Counted from the stretch's first letter, positions 11,641 through 23,340 are shown. The stretch is 64,000 nt of DNA from Aquarana catesbeiana (GCF_042186555.1 NC_133324.1:129859655-129923654); one strand, 5' to 3'. The notes: generated by a model from the sequence alone, not told the origin. Numbers and translations: made by a program.

Positions 11641-13250
11641 TCAGTTCTTGTGTTTGACTGGTTTGCGCAGTGCTTCTGGGTTTCGGGGCCGATTAGAAGT
11701 GGGCACCTTCTGCCAAACCGTGGGTGGTGTTGGAGGAGTGGCCACCAAGTCCCATTCTGGCAGCTGTGGGGGTTGGATTTCCAGAGTATTGCAGAATGTA
11801 TGGAGATCCTCAGGGTATCTCAGTACAGCAGATGTGCCTTGATGTTTTGCAGTGAGGGTGAAGGGGAAGCCCCACCTATAGGGGGGATTGCCTTGGTCTG
11901 TAGTATTTGCAGTAAAGGTTGGAGTCTGCGTTTTTGCAGGGTGATCCAAGAGAGGTCAGGGTATAATTGTATCTGAACCCCGTCGAAGATAACTTTGCGT
12001 GCGAGGCGTGCTTGCTTCATGATTCCCTCTTTGAGGGTATAGGAGGTAATTCTGCAGATAACCTCTCTCGGTTTGGATGCAGCTCCTTTAGGTCGCAAGG
12101 CTCGATGGGCTCTGTCCATTTCTATATGTTTCGTGGGGGGTTCGCCGAGTAGGTTATTGAAGATGGATTGTAGAGTGGATTGCAGATCTTCGCTGCCCTC
12201 TGGTTCTGGGATACCTCTCACTCGAATGTTGTTGTGGCGCCCTCTGTTGTCCAAGTCCTCTATATGCCTCTGCATGTCCCTGAGGAGAGACAGGTATTCT
12301 GCTTCCTGAAGTTGTGTTCTATGGACTGCCAGTTTAGTTTCCTGGATTTCTTCTTCCGCCATTTCCACTCTGTCCGCCAGATGTTTGAGACCTGTCTGGA
12401 GAACTTGAATTTCCGTGCGGCAAGTGGATTTCACATCCTCTATCAATTGTTTAAAGTCCTCTATAGTAGGCATAGCCTGTAGATATGTATGCCATTGAGG
12501 TGGCATGTGTGGAGCCTGTATCGGTCCGGGTTGCTGGCATGGTGAGGATGGAGCTGGAGGCGGGGAGCGTGGACTGAGTGATCCTGCCTCAGACGGCAGG
12601 AGTGATCCGGTTGACAGGGGTTCCCACGGTTCAGACCACGTCAAGACCTGTGGCAGCTGGGGAGGCCTCATATGGTGGGTGTCTGTGGATAAATGAGGAG
12701 GGGTGCTGGCTTTTTGTGCATACGATGGATTAGGGGCAGGTTGCTGCTTAGAGACACTGGGGTCCCTGGATCTGGATAGTCTCTGTGCCTTAGGCGGGGG
12801 AGAAGATACTGCCGTGGCCCATGAACCCTCATTGCCGTCCCCAGAGTCACAATGCCCCTCCACTAGGGGCTGTGCAGGGCCTGGTAAAGGTGGATAGTCC
12901 TGAGACAAGACCGAGGGTGTTGGGGACAGTGACTCCATCCCCTGCATATAGGGATCTGAGGCCGTTCTCAGCAGCCTCGGAAATGCAGCAGAGCACTGTA
13001 TATAGTGCTGTGAGATGATGGGCAGCATGGGCGGCTGCGGCCCACGTGTCTGCAAGGGCTGGGGATTGTGGTGGATGGATGGACTCACCGCTCCTGCGTG
13101 TGTGGCCGAGTTCGCAGGGCCTGTCGCCGCCGGTGGAGAGTCTGTAGGGTACTGCTGCTGGGCATGGAGAGGCGGCGGGGTCTATGGGGAGCTCCGGCAT
13201 CCATGCGCCTGAGTGTCCGGCGCCATCTTGTCTCGTCCGCTCTGGGACAT
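11641..13250 (-). pseudogene. LINE ORF1 RNA-binding protein, frameshifted
   Basis: The best open frame is 13088-11820 (422 residues). After a proline/serine-rich N-terminal third comes a coiled coil (about residues 210-285, heptad-rich with EMAEEEIQETKLAV), then LDNRGRHNNIRVRGIPE, the signature before the L1 ORF1 RNA-recognition domain, then a C-terminal domain with EMDRAHR and ITSYTLKEGIMKQAR. A frameshift near 11860 moves the last about 70 residues (AVLRYPEDL onward, to 11641) into another frame. The true start is uncertain: upstream in-frame sequence between 13088 and 13250 looks coding but is split between two frames. L1 ORF1 proteins trimerise and coat the element RNA. Upstream neighbour of ORF2. 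Confidence 0.85.
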
Positions 13251-13599
13251 GTCCGTCTGAATAAAGAAGGTGCGGAGGTCTGTGGATGCTCCTGGAGGGG
13301 GTTTGAGATGTACCCCTGTGTTTGGAGGATCGGGTGGTCCTCGATTTGCCCATATGGGTGTTGTGGAACGTCCCCTGGATTGCCTGAAGTGCTGTGGGCT
13401 GATGGGGCTAGGAGATCAAGTATCCATTAAGGTCGGCTTCCGGTCACGCCCCCCCAGTGAGTGGTTCTTAAAGCGGAGTTCTGTTGAAAAAAAACAAAAA
13501 TTATATTATTGGAGATGAGTGAGGGGAAGATGGCCCCCACCTGTCTCCATACCATAGGAGTGCGGAAGCAATGTCAAAACGTCACTTCCGTCCATTCGT

Positions 13600-14398
13600 C
13601 TTAAAAGCACATTTTTCTGTTGTCATTTTTTCAAATGACAAATTTTTTTTTTTCTTTTTTTTGCATTTTAGTCCAAACATGAGATCTGAGGACTTTTTGA
13701 CCCCAGATCTCATATTTAAGAGGTCCTGTCATGCTTTTTTTTATTACAAGGGATGTTTACATTCCTTGTAATAGGAATAAAAGTGACCCAATGTTTTTTT
13801 TTTAAACAGTGAAAAAATAAATAAAATCAAGTAAAATAAATTAAGATAAAATTTATTTATTTATTTTTTTAAAGCACCCCGTCCCGAAGAGCTTGCGTGC
13901 GGAAGCGAACGCATACATGAGTAGCGCTCGCATATGAAAACGGTGGTCAAACCACACGTGAGGTTTCGCCGCGATCGGTAGAGCAATAATTCTAGCCCTA
14001 GACCTCCTCTGTAACGCAAAACATACAATCTGTAGAATTTTCTAAACATTGTCTGTGGAGATTTTTGAGGGTAAAAGTTTAACGCCATTCCACGAGCGGG
14101 CGCAATTTTGAAGCGCGACATGTTTGGTATCAATTTACTCGGCGTAACATTATTTTTCACAATATAAAAAAAAAAATTGGACTATACTGTTTATTTTTTT
14201 TATTCAAAAAAGTGAATTTTTTCCAAAAAAAGTGCGCTTGTAAGACCGGTGCGAAAAAAAGTATTGCAATGACCGCCATTTTATTCTCAAAAAACAAATA
14301 TATATATATATAATTGGGGGTTCTATATAATTTTCCAGCAAAAAAATCTGTTTTAAACATGTAAACACCAAAATCTCAAAACGAGGCTAGTCCTTAAC
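13600..14398 (-). mobile_element. CCACTT-family TTAA element fragment
   Basis: Shares, in reverse orientation, the interior blocks of the complete copy at 15233-16989: CCTTGTAATAGGAATAAAAGTG, GCATACATGAGTAGCGC-like, CACACGTGAGG, CTAGACCTCCTCTGTAACGC and AATTTACTCGGCGTAAC. An (AT)n tract lies at 14298-14313. No coding capacity. Confidence 0.6.
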
Positions 14399-15007
14399 CA
14401 CTTGCCGATCGCCGCACGCCGATGTACGTCCCTTTTTTGGGAACGGATATCATTATGGCAGCAGCTAGCTAAAATCTCCCTTTAAGAGCTATGGGCGGAA
14501 GTGACGTTTTGACGTCGCTTCCGCCCTGCAATGTCATGGAGATGGGTGGGCGCCATCTTCCCCTCACTCGTCTCCATGCCCAGCCAAAGAGATGACTGGA
14601 TCGCCTCCGCCGCTGCTGCCGGCGGCTCCGGTAAGTGGTGGAGGGCACCGGTGTGTTCAGTTCTAGCGCAACATTTAGATACTGCCATTAATCTCCTCCT
14701 TGTTTTAGTTAAAATTTAAGTCATTTAAGTTTAAGTCATTAAAACTGACCAGATCTTGGAAGCAGGCAGGGTCCATCTCTGCTGTGGCCATCTGAAGCCC
14801 TATTGTATTTCCGGGATTGGGTGTAGCTGGCTACCCAGCAATGCACCTCCCGATCGCGTGCCTGCGCAGTAATTCCACTGCACAGTGCTTGTTCTTCCTG
14901 ACGGGTTGCCATAGCAATGGCGATGTCGGCGAAAGTTCCCGCCCCTTTGCTATAGCAGCCTGTCAAAAAGAGGACATCCCAGAAGGAAATAACACGAGAT
15001 TTTATCA

Positions 15008-15085
15008 CTAGGCAATTCCCATGGACTCCTGGGATAGATGACTATGATATCCCAGGAGTCCATGCGAATTGCCTAGTGACGATAT
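15008..15085. repeat. Inverted repeat / hairpin
   Basis: CACTAGGCAATTCCCATGGA...CTCCTGGGATA and its near-perfect complement (TCCCAGGAGTCCATG..AATTGCCTAGTG) are separated by about 13 bases. Likely an internal hairpin of the surrounding MITE. Confidence 0.85.
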
Positions 15086-15232
15086 CGCCTAGACGGCCAC
15101 AGTCAGAAGTGCTGCAGATAATTGGGGGGAAAAAAAGGTATTTACAAAGAACAAATGACTGCCATTTATTATAGTTTTCAGCATGGGCATGACAATAATT
15201 GGACTTTAAAAAAAAATTATTTGAACTCCACT

Positions 15233-16989
15233 TTAACCACTTGACCACTGGGCACTTAAACCCCCTTAATAACCAGACCAATTTTCAGCTTTTGGTGCTC
15301 TCAGATTTTGAATGACAATTACTCAGTCATGCAACACTGTATCTATATGAAATTTTTGTCCTTTTTTTCACACAAATAGAGCTTTCTTTTGGTGGTATTT
15401 AATCACCGCTGGGTTCTTTATTTTTTGCACTATAAAAGGAAAAAGACAAAAAAATCTGTAAAAAAAAATGCATTTTTCTTAGTTATAAAATTTTGAAAAT
15501 TTTAGTAATTTTTCTTCATATATTTTGCCTAAAATTTATAACGCTACATATCTTTGGTAAAAATAACCCAAATCGGTGGATATTATTTGATCTTTGTGAA
15601 AGTCCACAAGCTATGGTGCCAATATCTGAAAATTGATCACACCTGAAGTACTGACTGCCTATCTAATTTCTTGAGACCCTAACATGCCAGAAAAGTACAA
15701 ATATCCCCCAAATGACCCCTTTTTGGAAAGAAGACATTCCAAGGTATTTAGAAAGATGCATGGTGAGTTTTTTGAAATGGTAATTTTTTCCCACAATTCT
15801 TTGCAAAATCAATCTTTTTTTTTTTCTTCAAAAGATTGTCATATTAGCAGGTTATTTCTCACACACCGCATATGCATACCACAAATTACACCCCAAAACA
15901 CATTCTGCTATTACTCCCGAGTATGGCGATACCACATGTGTGAGACTTTTACACAGCGTGGCCACATACAGAGGCCCAACATGCACGGAGCACCTTCAGG
16001 CGTTCTGGAGCATCCAGGCCAATTCTGACATTTCTCTCCTACATGTAAAAATCATAATTTATTAGCTAGAAAATTACATAGAACCCCAAAACATTATATA
16101 TGTTTTTTTAGCAAAGACCCTAGAGAATACAATGGTGGTCATTGCAACTTTTTATCTTGCACGGTATTTGCGCAGCAATTTTTTGAACGCTTTAAAAAAA
16201 CTTAATGTGAAAGATGAAGTTACGCCGAGTAAATAGATACCCAACATGTCACCTTTCAAAATTGCACGCGCTTGTGGAATGGCGCCAAACTTCGCTACTC
16301 AAAAATCCCCATAGGCGACGCTTTACATTTTTTTTTTTTACTGGTTACATGTTTTGAGTTACAGAGGAGGTCTAGGGCTAAAATTATTGCTCTCGCTCTA
16401 CCGATCGCAGTGATACCTCACGTGTGGTTTGAACACCGTTTTCATATGTGGGCGGGACTTGCGTATGCGTTCGCCTCTGCATGCGAGCACAGAGGGACAG
16501 GGGCACTTAAAAAATTTTTTTTTTTTTTTTTTTCATTTTACTTTATTTTAGTTTGATGCTTTTTTTCCCCTCCAAAAAATTTTTTTCGACCACTTTTATT
16601 CCTATTACAAGGAATATAAACATCCTTGTAATAGGAATATGGCATGACAGGTCCTCTTTACAGTAAGATATGGGGTCAATAAGACACCACATCTCACCTC
16701 TAGGCTGGGAAGCCTGAAATAAAAAAACAAAACAAAACAAAAAAAAAAGATCCTGGCTTTGATCGTAGCGGTGAGTCGGTAGAAACACCGGAGGGGGGGA
16801 CGTCCCCTCTCGCCTTCCGTAAGAACGATTAAGCAATGGAACAGCCGCTATGATCATTCTTATGGTGTAGGGAATCGCCGGCTGAAAAAGCTGATATCTG
16901 AATGATGCCTGTAGCTGCACCCATCATTCAGATATCCCCGCACAAAGTCAAGGACGTTGTATGACAGCCGGCGGGCGGGAAGTGGTTAA
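15233..16989 (+). mobile_element. Complete CCACTT-family TTAA element (about 1.75 kb)
   Basis: TTAA (15233-15236) then CCACTTGACCACTGGGCAC; the right end GGCGGGCGGGAAGTGG precedes TTAA (16986-16989). This is the most complete reference copy in the window for the family's interior blocks: TTTTCAGCTTTTGGTGC, CAATTACTCAGTCATGC, ATAGAGCTTTCTTTTGGTGG, AAAATTGATCACACCTGA, ACATGTGTGAGACTTTTACA, CACGTGTGG, CTATTACAAGGAAT. No open frame resembles a transposase. It needs a partner enzyme encoded elsewhere. Confidence 0.85.
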
Positions 16990-18033
16990 AACGCATTTTT
17001 TTTTTTAACACAAAGTTGTCCATTTATACAATATTTCTAACACATAACATGTACATACCAAAAATGACACCCCAAAATAGATTCTCCTTCTCCTCCTGAG
17101 TACGGCGATACCACATGTGTGAGACTTCCACAGCCTGGCTACATACAGAGGCCGAGTATGGCCAGGTATGGCGGGGTATTGCACAGTGTTGTGGAGTATT
17201 GCAGAGTATTGCACAGTGTTGTGGGGTATTGCAGAGTATTGCACAGTGTTGTGGGGTATTGCAGAGTATTGCACAGTGTTGTGGGGTATTGCAGAGTATT
17301 GCACAGTGTTGTGGGGTATTGCAGAGTATTGCACAGTGTTGTGGGGTATTGCAGAGTATTGCACAGTGTTGTGGGGTATTGCAGAGTATTGCACAGTGTT
17401 GTGGGGTATTGCAGAGTATTGCACAGTGTTTTGGGGTTAATGCAGAGTATTGCACAGTGTTGTGGGGTATTGCAGAGTATTGCACAGTGTTGCGGGGTGT
17501 TGCAGAGTATTGCGGGGTGTTGCGGAGTATTGCACAGTATTCTGGGGCATTACAGATTAGTGCAGGGCATTGCAGATTAGTGCAGGGCATTGCAGATTAG
17601 TGCAGGGCATTGCAGATCATTAAGGAGGGCTGAGCATGGATGGATTTCACTGAGCAGCGCTGTGGGCACTACACATCCAGCCCACAGCGCTGCAGCCATC
17701 CATCCATCCCCCTCTCCGCTCACAGTGTACCGATCGGTACAGAGAGGGGAGGAGAGAAACCGGCGTCATGAGATGATGCCGGTTTGTTTACATGTGATCG
17801 CTCCGTCATTTGACGGAGCGATCACATGGTAAACGGCCGTGATCTGCGACCATTTACTGGGATCCGTGATGCGCCGGGTCCTCTGGACCCGGCGGTCACG
17901 GATGTGTTCGGGTGCGTGCCGCAGGGGGCACGCGAGAGGGGAATTCTGGGAGGACGTCATAGTATGTCCTCCCAGAGTTAAGCAACCACCCTGTAGCCGT
18001 CATTCGGCTATGGGCCAGTTGTTAAGTGGTTAA
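16990..18033 (+). mobile_element. CCACTT-family TTAA element, 5' part missing, carrying a minisatellite
   Basis: The sequence resumes in the family interior (ACAATATTTCTAACACATAAC, then ACCACATGTGTGAGACTTCC) and runs to the standard right end (GTAGCCGTCATTCGGCTATG...GTTAAGTGG, TTAA 18030-18033). The terminal 400 bases contain a hairpin with ATCGCTCCGTCA/TGACGGAGCGAT (17796-17824). The left end is missing where the 15233-16989 copy abuts. The minisatellite at 17168-17520 replaces the normal interior. Confidence 0.75.
17168..17520. repeat. 30-bp minisatellite
   Basis: About 10-11 copies of a 30-bp unit containing GCAGAGTATTGCACAGTG and then TTGTGGGGT. Units 17200-17430 are almost identical and those after 17430 diverge. 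A looser tail of GCAGATTAGTGCAGGGCATT units follows at 17550-17620. Because 30 is a multiple of three and the unit lacks stops, several frames stay open on both strands; these open frames are not genes. Confidence 0.95.
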
Positions 18034-18267
18034 GGAACCCTGGGAAGGCGCTTACTACCATGCCACCTATTTCTCCTACTCCTGAGGAGTAAGCATTCTG
18101 ATTTATAAAGCTTTATCCTTTTCTGCTCCTGCACCTCCATCTGGACCTGGAGAGAAATTATGTCCTTGATGCTAGGTGTGATTGCATTGAATTTCTTTTG
18201 GGGGTGGGGTTGATTTATAATCCACTGCAAAACAGCAACAAAGAGGGCGCACTGACCTAACACATTT
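18034..18267. other. No feature recognised
   Basis: Short stretch between a TTAA element and a fold-back repeat with only spurious open frames. Confidence 0.35.
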
Positions 18268-18720
18268 CCTTAACATTTATAGAGAGATAAAAAGCAACAA
18301 ATGTTATACTCAAACGCATGACATAAACAGGCATGTCATAAAAAGCAAAGGGTGACACTTCCAGGTCTGCTACAATCGGTATGGGAAGACCAGACAGCAG
18401 TGGCTGACACGTTTCTAGGGAGAACTACCTTCATCAGAGCCAAATGGATAAATGACCAAACCTTAATTTATATATACACAATTTTATAACATTATTGGTT
18501 AGGTTCCTCCCCCTAGACAATTGGGGGGGCGGGACCTGAGTGGCCAGAGCATTACAGCCCCCAAGCCGTATATATTACAAGGTACATGCAGCAGATTGAC
18601 ATGACGACAATCTGCTGCTTGTACCTTGTGATGTAAATGGCTTGGGGGCTGTGTGGCTCTGGCCACTCAGGTCTCACCCTCTAATTGTCTAGGGCAGCTT
18701 GGTATTATCCTCTTCTTCTG
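18268..18720. repeat. Fold-back repeat with hammerhead-like motif
   Basis: Arms of about 86 bp at 18513-18598 and 18607-18692 are inverted (CTAGACAATTGGGGGG... against ...CTAATTGTCTAG) around a 8-base loop. To the left, on the minus strand at 18437-18405, lies CTGATGA, about 15 bases, GAAACGTGTC, resembling a hammerhead ribozyme core. The outer limits are approximate; no coding capacity. Confidence 0.7.
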
Positions 18721-19561
18721 CCTGGCTCCACACCTGTCTGAACATAAAGCTGGAAGTATAAGATTCTGAAATGGCCTCAAAAACTCGGAAAAGAGGGAGA
18801 AAACCTAATACAAGTAGTACTCACAAAGTCTTATCAGAGCCAGACAGGCTTATTTATTCATTAAAGGGATGTATAGTTCTTAAAGTATAATTTTTAGATA
18901 CAAATGGTGTAAATCTTAGCAGTGTGCTAATGCTTTGGAATAGCCGTATTTCCTTTTTCTACACAGGCGCTACTTCCTGCCATACAATGGTTGTGCTTTA
19001 CTGCTCCTGATAGTGGGAAGCTTACAGAAAAGTTGCACTCCTTGTTTGACTGATTTTTATTTATGCAAAGTATTTATATTTATGTGGTGCTTTACGTATT
19101 GTACCAAGTGTAATTGACAAGTAGTGGCACAAAACTAAAACTAATGTGTGACAACACACGTGATAAAGGAATAAACTGCCCCTTTTTCAAGTGAACAAAT
19201 CACCCCATAAACAGATTGAAAAATATTATAAAAAGGTCGGCGCTAATTCAGGTGAATATGCATAAACATACTTTTGTAAAACACAATTTTAAATCGCACC
19301 ATAATTAGGTGAATACATAAACATATAAAAAATCCTTTAAAAGTCTGTCCACATACCAAAAGAAAGTTTTTTAATGTAGGAAAAATTGGTGTGATTTTTA
19401 AATATTCTTAGTTATCTGTGCTCCACCATCACTCGTGCAGGAGAATTACAAACTCACCAGATAACTAAAAAAATGTAACTTGTATGGAAATCATTTCCTT
19501 GGAGGGTAGGGATAACAGGAGGGAAGATCCTTGTAAATTAGCACCGTCAGCTGGTGTATCC
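18721..19561. other. No gene recognised
   Basis: AT-rich, no open frame above noise. 19190-19480 has repeat-like phrasing (GTCGGCGCTAATTCAGGTG, ATCGCACCATAATTAGGTG) that I cannot assign to a family. Confidence 0.35.
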
Positions 19562-19564
19562 TTA

Positions 19565-19983
19565 GGCCCCTTTCACACTGGGGCGGTTTGGAGGCGTTAT
19601 TATGCTAAAAATAGCGCCTGCAAACCGACCTAAAACTGCCGCTGCTGTTTCTTCAGTGTGAAAGCCCGAGGGCTTTCACACTGAAGCTGTGCGCTGGCAG
19701 GAGAAAAGAAAAAACTCCTGCAAACAGCATCTTTGGAGCGGTGAAGGAGCGGTGTATTCACCGCTCCTTCACCGCTCCTGCCCATTGAAATCAATGGTGC
19801 AGCGCGGCTATACCGCCGCTGTAGCGGCGATATGCAAACGGTTTTAACCCTTTTTCGGCCACCAGCGGGGGTTCAAACCGCACTGCTAGCGGCCGAATAC
19901 TATACTAAAACGACGGTAAAGCGGCGCTAAAAATAGTGCTGTTTTACCACCGATGCCCCCACCGCCCCAGTGTGAAAGGGGCC
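19565..19983. mobile_element. PIF/Harbinger-like MITE with TTA TSD
   Basis: TTA (19562-19564) then GGCCCCTTTCACACTGGGGC; the right end GCCCCAGTGTGAAAGGGGCC precedes TTA (19984-19986). The termini are perfect inverted repeats over about 20 bp and the whole 419-bp unit is partly self-complementary (CACCGCTCC repeats at 19740-19780). No coding capacity. The sharp termini suggest a young insertion. Confidence 0.9.
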
Positions 19984-20048
19984 TTAGACTCATAAAAAGA
20001 CACAGGCTCAAGAAAGCAAGGTTCATCACAGCGCAATACAGCCTATAG

Positions 20049-20185
20049 CAGTGATCGCGAACCTTGGCACCCCAGATGTTTTGGAACTACATTTCCCATG
20101 ATAGTCATGCACTCTGCAGTGTAGGTGAGCATCATGGGAAATGGTAGTTCTGAAACATCTTGGGTGCCAAGGTTCGCCATCACTG
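20049..20185. mobile_element. hAT-type MITE, 137 bp, 8-bp TSD
   Basis: GCCTATAG is duplicated at 20041-20048 and 20186-20193. The element starts CAGTGATCGCGAACCTTGGC and ends with GCCAAGGTTCGCCATCACTG. The interior repeats ACTACATTTCCCATGAT and ATCATGGGAAATGGTAGT in inverted order, so the whole unit is a hairpin. CA...TG ends plus an 8-bp duplication fit hAT. Confidence 0.92.
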
Positions 20186-20199
20186 GCCTATAGAAACTT

Positions 20200-23100
20200 G
20201 AGCCAAAATGCCAAGTAATGCACCTAGATTTGTGGGTGCTAATAGGCTAGCACTAGCATATACGGCTAAACAGCAGGGATACACACCCTTCCTAGAGCTC
20301 TCGGCATGCATTCCAACACACCAGAGATTGGAACCAGGTGTACCAGAAGTGATGTCAGAGCGGGCAAACGCTCAGCCTCAATGCATTTCGTGTTACCACG
20401 TCATCACTGACGTCACTTCCGGCCAGGTGCTGGAACAACAATACATAACAGATCCCTCTGACTCTGCTAAGGTGGCGTGGCAGGCTGCTCAATCTGCCTA
20501 TAAGCATTTACTCTCCTCGGCAGAGAAGACATTCTTTTTCTAGACAGGCGTTTTTTGAGGAGGGCAAGAAAACAGTTGCCTTTTGGCGAGGATTGCAAAC
20601 TCACCAAAGATCCCCTGCCATAGGTGCAATAAAGTCCCGGGATGGTCCCTTAGTACGCTCACCTGAATTGATTATGCAGGAATTGGCTAGTTTCTATAAA
20701 TCTCTTTACTGCCCTGGAACCTCCTACACTCAGGAAGAACTTGACCTTTTACCTACAAAATATATCTTTCCCTGAACTCACAGTGGGCCAAGAGAGGGGG
20801 GTTGGAGGCTCCACTTACCATAGAGGAAGTTCGGGAGGCAGTTGGCTCCTTCCCAAACTGTAAGGCGCCTGGAAAGCATGGGAACCCCATGGGGATGTAT
20901 TAACAATATTCTGGAGTATTGCTACCATGTTTGCTAAAGGTTTTTACTATGTCACTGCAGTGGCGAGCTCTCCCCCCTCTATGTCAAAAGCAAATAATAT
21001 TTTATTTCTCAAGCCAGGGAAGGACCCAGTCGACCTGGGCTCGTATCGACCAATTTCGTTGCTGCAGAGTGATGTGAAGATCCTGGCAAAGGTGTTAGCA
21101 ATCGGGCTGAGTAGAGTTATTACATCTCTTGTGCATGCTGACCGGGCTGGCTTCATGCCAAATAAATCCACCGCCATTAACCTGCAACAGCTGTTTCTTA
21201 ATAGACAGTCTTCGGATAATGTAGGGCATTGTTCTCTTTAGATGCCACAAAGGCTTTTAATAGCATTGACTGGAATTATTTATGGGCGGTGTTAGAGAAG
21301 TTTTGGGGCTTTTGGTAATTTGTCCCATGCGTTTGCATTAAGGAGAGGGACTAGGCAGGGATGCCCGGTGGCCCCTCTCCTTTTTACATCGGCTATTGAG
21401 CCATTAGCAGTTGAGATCAGGTCATATTAGAATATTGTGGACTTTTGCTATGGTGCTTTGCAAGAAAAGGTGATGCTGTATGCTGACGATACCCTGCTTA
21501 TGTTGGGTGATACTGAAGTTTCCTTGCAGGAGGCTATGTCAACCATTACCAAATTTGGTGGCTTTTCTGGACTGCACATATATTGGACAAAATCTGCCCT
21601 ACTGTTGCTGGATGGAAATGCCACACAGACTGTAGCCTCTACATGCCCTGTACCCATTACTACCTTTTTTAAATACTTGGGGATTCAGGTTACTTCTGGG
21701 CCGCAGGATTTTAGTCAGTTACATATTTCCCCTCTCCTCCAAAGGTTTAGGGAAAAGGTCAAAACATGGAATGCCCTCCGCTTATCGGTGGCAGGGAAGG
21801 TAAATTTGATCAAGATGATACTCGTGCCGCAACTTCTCTATTTTCTTAATAATGCCCCAGTGGTTCTTTCCTTTTAAAGATCTTTAGATTAGTAAATACT
21901 ATCTTCCGTACTCTAATCTGGAAAGATCGACCTCCCAGAATCAAGCTAGTATATCTACAAAGGCCCAAAGATGACGGTGGGTGGGCTTTGCCCAGTCCAT
22001 GGTTGTATTACCTGGCCCCACAGCTGCAACATCTTATTGGCACTTTCAGTATTGACAGGGAAACGGTGAGCCAGGACATGTAGTTCTTCACAGGCAGTGA
22101 TGCTCCACACTATTTGTAGCGGCCCTATTCCAATTTCCCTGGAGGCCCAGGCCTTTGCAAAGCCGCATAAAAAGTACTCGACCTATAACCTCATTCAAAA
22201 GGTGTGGAACAAAACTAAATGCCTTCAGAAGGCAGATAGATATACTGACTACAGTCCTATTTGGCTGATTTAAAGAGATCACATCACAAAGAAAAGTGTA
22301 ATGTTTCGGAGCCACGCAAGACCCCTTCGTCAAGCATGTGCCTTTGTCGTCACATGCCTGACGAAGGGGCCCTGCGTGGCTCCGAAATGTTACACTTTTC
22401 TTTGTGATCTCTTTCATTAAAGAAACCTTAGGACAGGAGTTGTAGATCCATGATGTGCTGGCGAATATGTACGCTTGCTTGTTGTTTCCAGGACCCAACT
22501 GGCAATCGCTGCAGCACCCACCATTTTATGAGCCATATTTGCTAGGACCGTGTGCGATAGGAATATTGACCAGACTTTTTGGCTCAGTGACACCTGTACT
22601 GAACTGGCCAAACTGCAATACGGAGCTAAGTGGAAAGAATATGGGATTACACACCTTAAGCCAATATTTCATAATGGGGTGCTCCGGACCTTTACTGCTC
22701 TATAGACCGCCTACAATTTGCAATCCTCGATGCATTTCTATTACTTACAACTCCACCATGCGGTTACAGCACAGAGTAAGTCCTCGGAGTGACATCTATT
22801 TCCGACCCCAGTGTTTAGTCTCATTAGGGATGCTAACTCATCTAAGGGTTTTATTTCACAATGTTATGCCATACTGTTAGAATCTTATTTGAAGCAGCAT
22901 CTCCTGAGAGTGCGGGAAAAGTGGGAGAGTGATGTTGGTCAGTTAGACGGGAAGCAATGAGAGGAGGTATTTTGGGCGTTAGGTACCTGCTCACTGAACG
23001 TATGACAAAGACTTACTCGGTTATACATATATTGCGGATATACTATACTTATAAACTTCAGTTGATGAACTTGCAATCTGAGTCCACATGTACACATGTT

Positions 23101-23340
23101 TGGAACGTGACCATGGAGACCTCATTGACCTCTTATGGCGATGCCACAAATTGCACACATACTGGGCCAAAGCGGTGACTACAGTTAACACTGTATCCTA
23201 AAGTTTCTCTACCTCTGGACCTGAGAGCTTGTCTGTTGGGTGTATTGGAAGAATATGATTGCGAGGTACACACTATAGAGAGGCTATTCATAGTTCTATT
23301 CCAGGCCTGGAAATTGATTATGATTCATTGGAAATTAGAG
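20200..23340 (+). pseudogene. Degenerate L1/Tx1-type LINE ORF2
   Basis: Recognisable RT pieces on the plus strand, spread over frames. About 20208-20540: linker between endonuclease and RT. 20990-21230: KPGKDPVDLGSYRPISLLQSD and HADRAGFMPNKST. About 21240-21290: DATKAFNSIDWNYLW. About 21345-21425: RGTRQGCPVAPLLF. 21470-21620: LYADDTLLMLGD (YADD box). 21890-22050: C-terminal WKDRPPRIKLVYL. About 23100-23320: LDHLLWRC and AWKLIMIHWKLEEP. Many stops and frameshifts. No endonuclease found, so it is 5' truncated or eroded. A fold-back (22272-22414) interrupts it. Confidence 0.85.
22272..22414. repeat. Fold-back palindrome with hammerhead-like motif
   Basis: Arms 22272-22340 and 22349-22414 are inverted copies (AAAGAGATCACATCACAAAG... 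against ...CTTTGTGATCTCTTT). In the right arm CTGACGA (22358-22364) is followed by a GGGGC...GCTCC hairpin and GAAA (22384-22387). It interrupts the LINE remnant; flanking sequence to about 22480 (GTGCTGGCGAATATGTAC) probably belongs to the same insertion. Confidence 0.88.

Larger units (their letters stand above)
6981..13455 (-). mobile_element. Full-length L1/Tx1-type LINE insertion, inactive
   Basis: A 14-bp direct repeat, AGTGAGTGGTTCTT, flanks the unit at 6967-6980 and 13456-13469. The low-coordinate side starts with a T run, i.e. the poly-A tail of a minus-strand insertion. Order on the minus strand: GC-rich 5' UTR (from 13455), ORF1 with coiled coil and RNA-binding domain, ORF2 with endonuclease, reverse transcriptase and C-terminal Cys/His region, then a 3' UTR with a C/G-rich tract near 7265. 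The length of about 6.5 kb is that of a complete L1-clade element. Both ORFs carry frameshifts or stops, so it cannot move by itself. Confidence 0.9.
13468..15236. mobile_element. TTAA-flanked element (AAGCGGAGTTC / GAACTCCACTT ends) with nested fragments
   Basis: TTAA at 13468 is followed by AGCGGAGTTCTGTTG; the right end TTTGAACTCCACT precedes TTAA at 15233. The termini match the complete small MITE at 4271-4760. The inside holds a truncated CCACTT-family element (about 13600-14394), whose CCTATTACAAG, CCGTATTTGCGC-like and GGTATCAATTTACTCGG blocks match 16200-16620 in reverse. A new TTAACCACTTGCCGATCG end begins at 14395. A hairpin lies at 15008-15085. Confidence 0.6.

Noticed and set aside
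17168..17520. CRISPR-like array
   Set aside because: Units are directly contiguous without unique spacers, and the genome is clearly vertebrate.
17005..17600. Long open frames on both strands over the 30-bp array
   Set aside because: Produced by the stop-free 30-bp unit.
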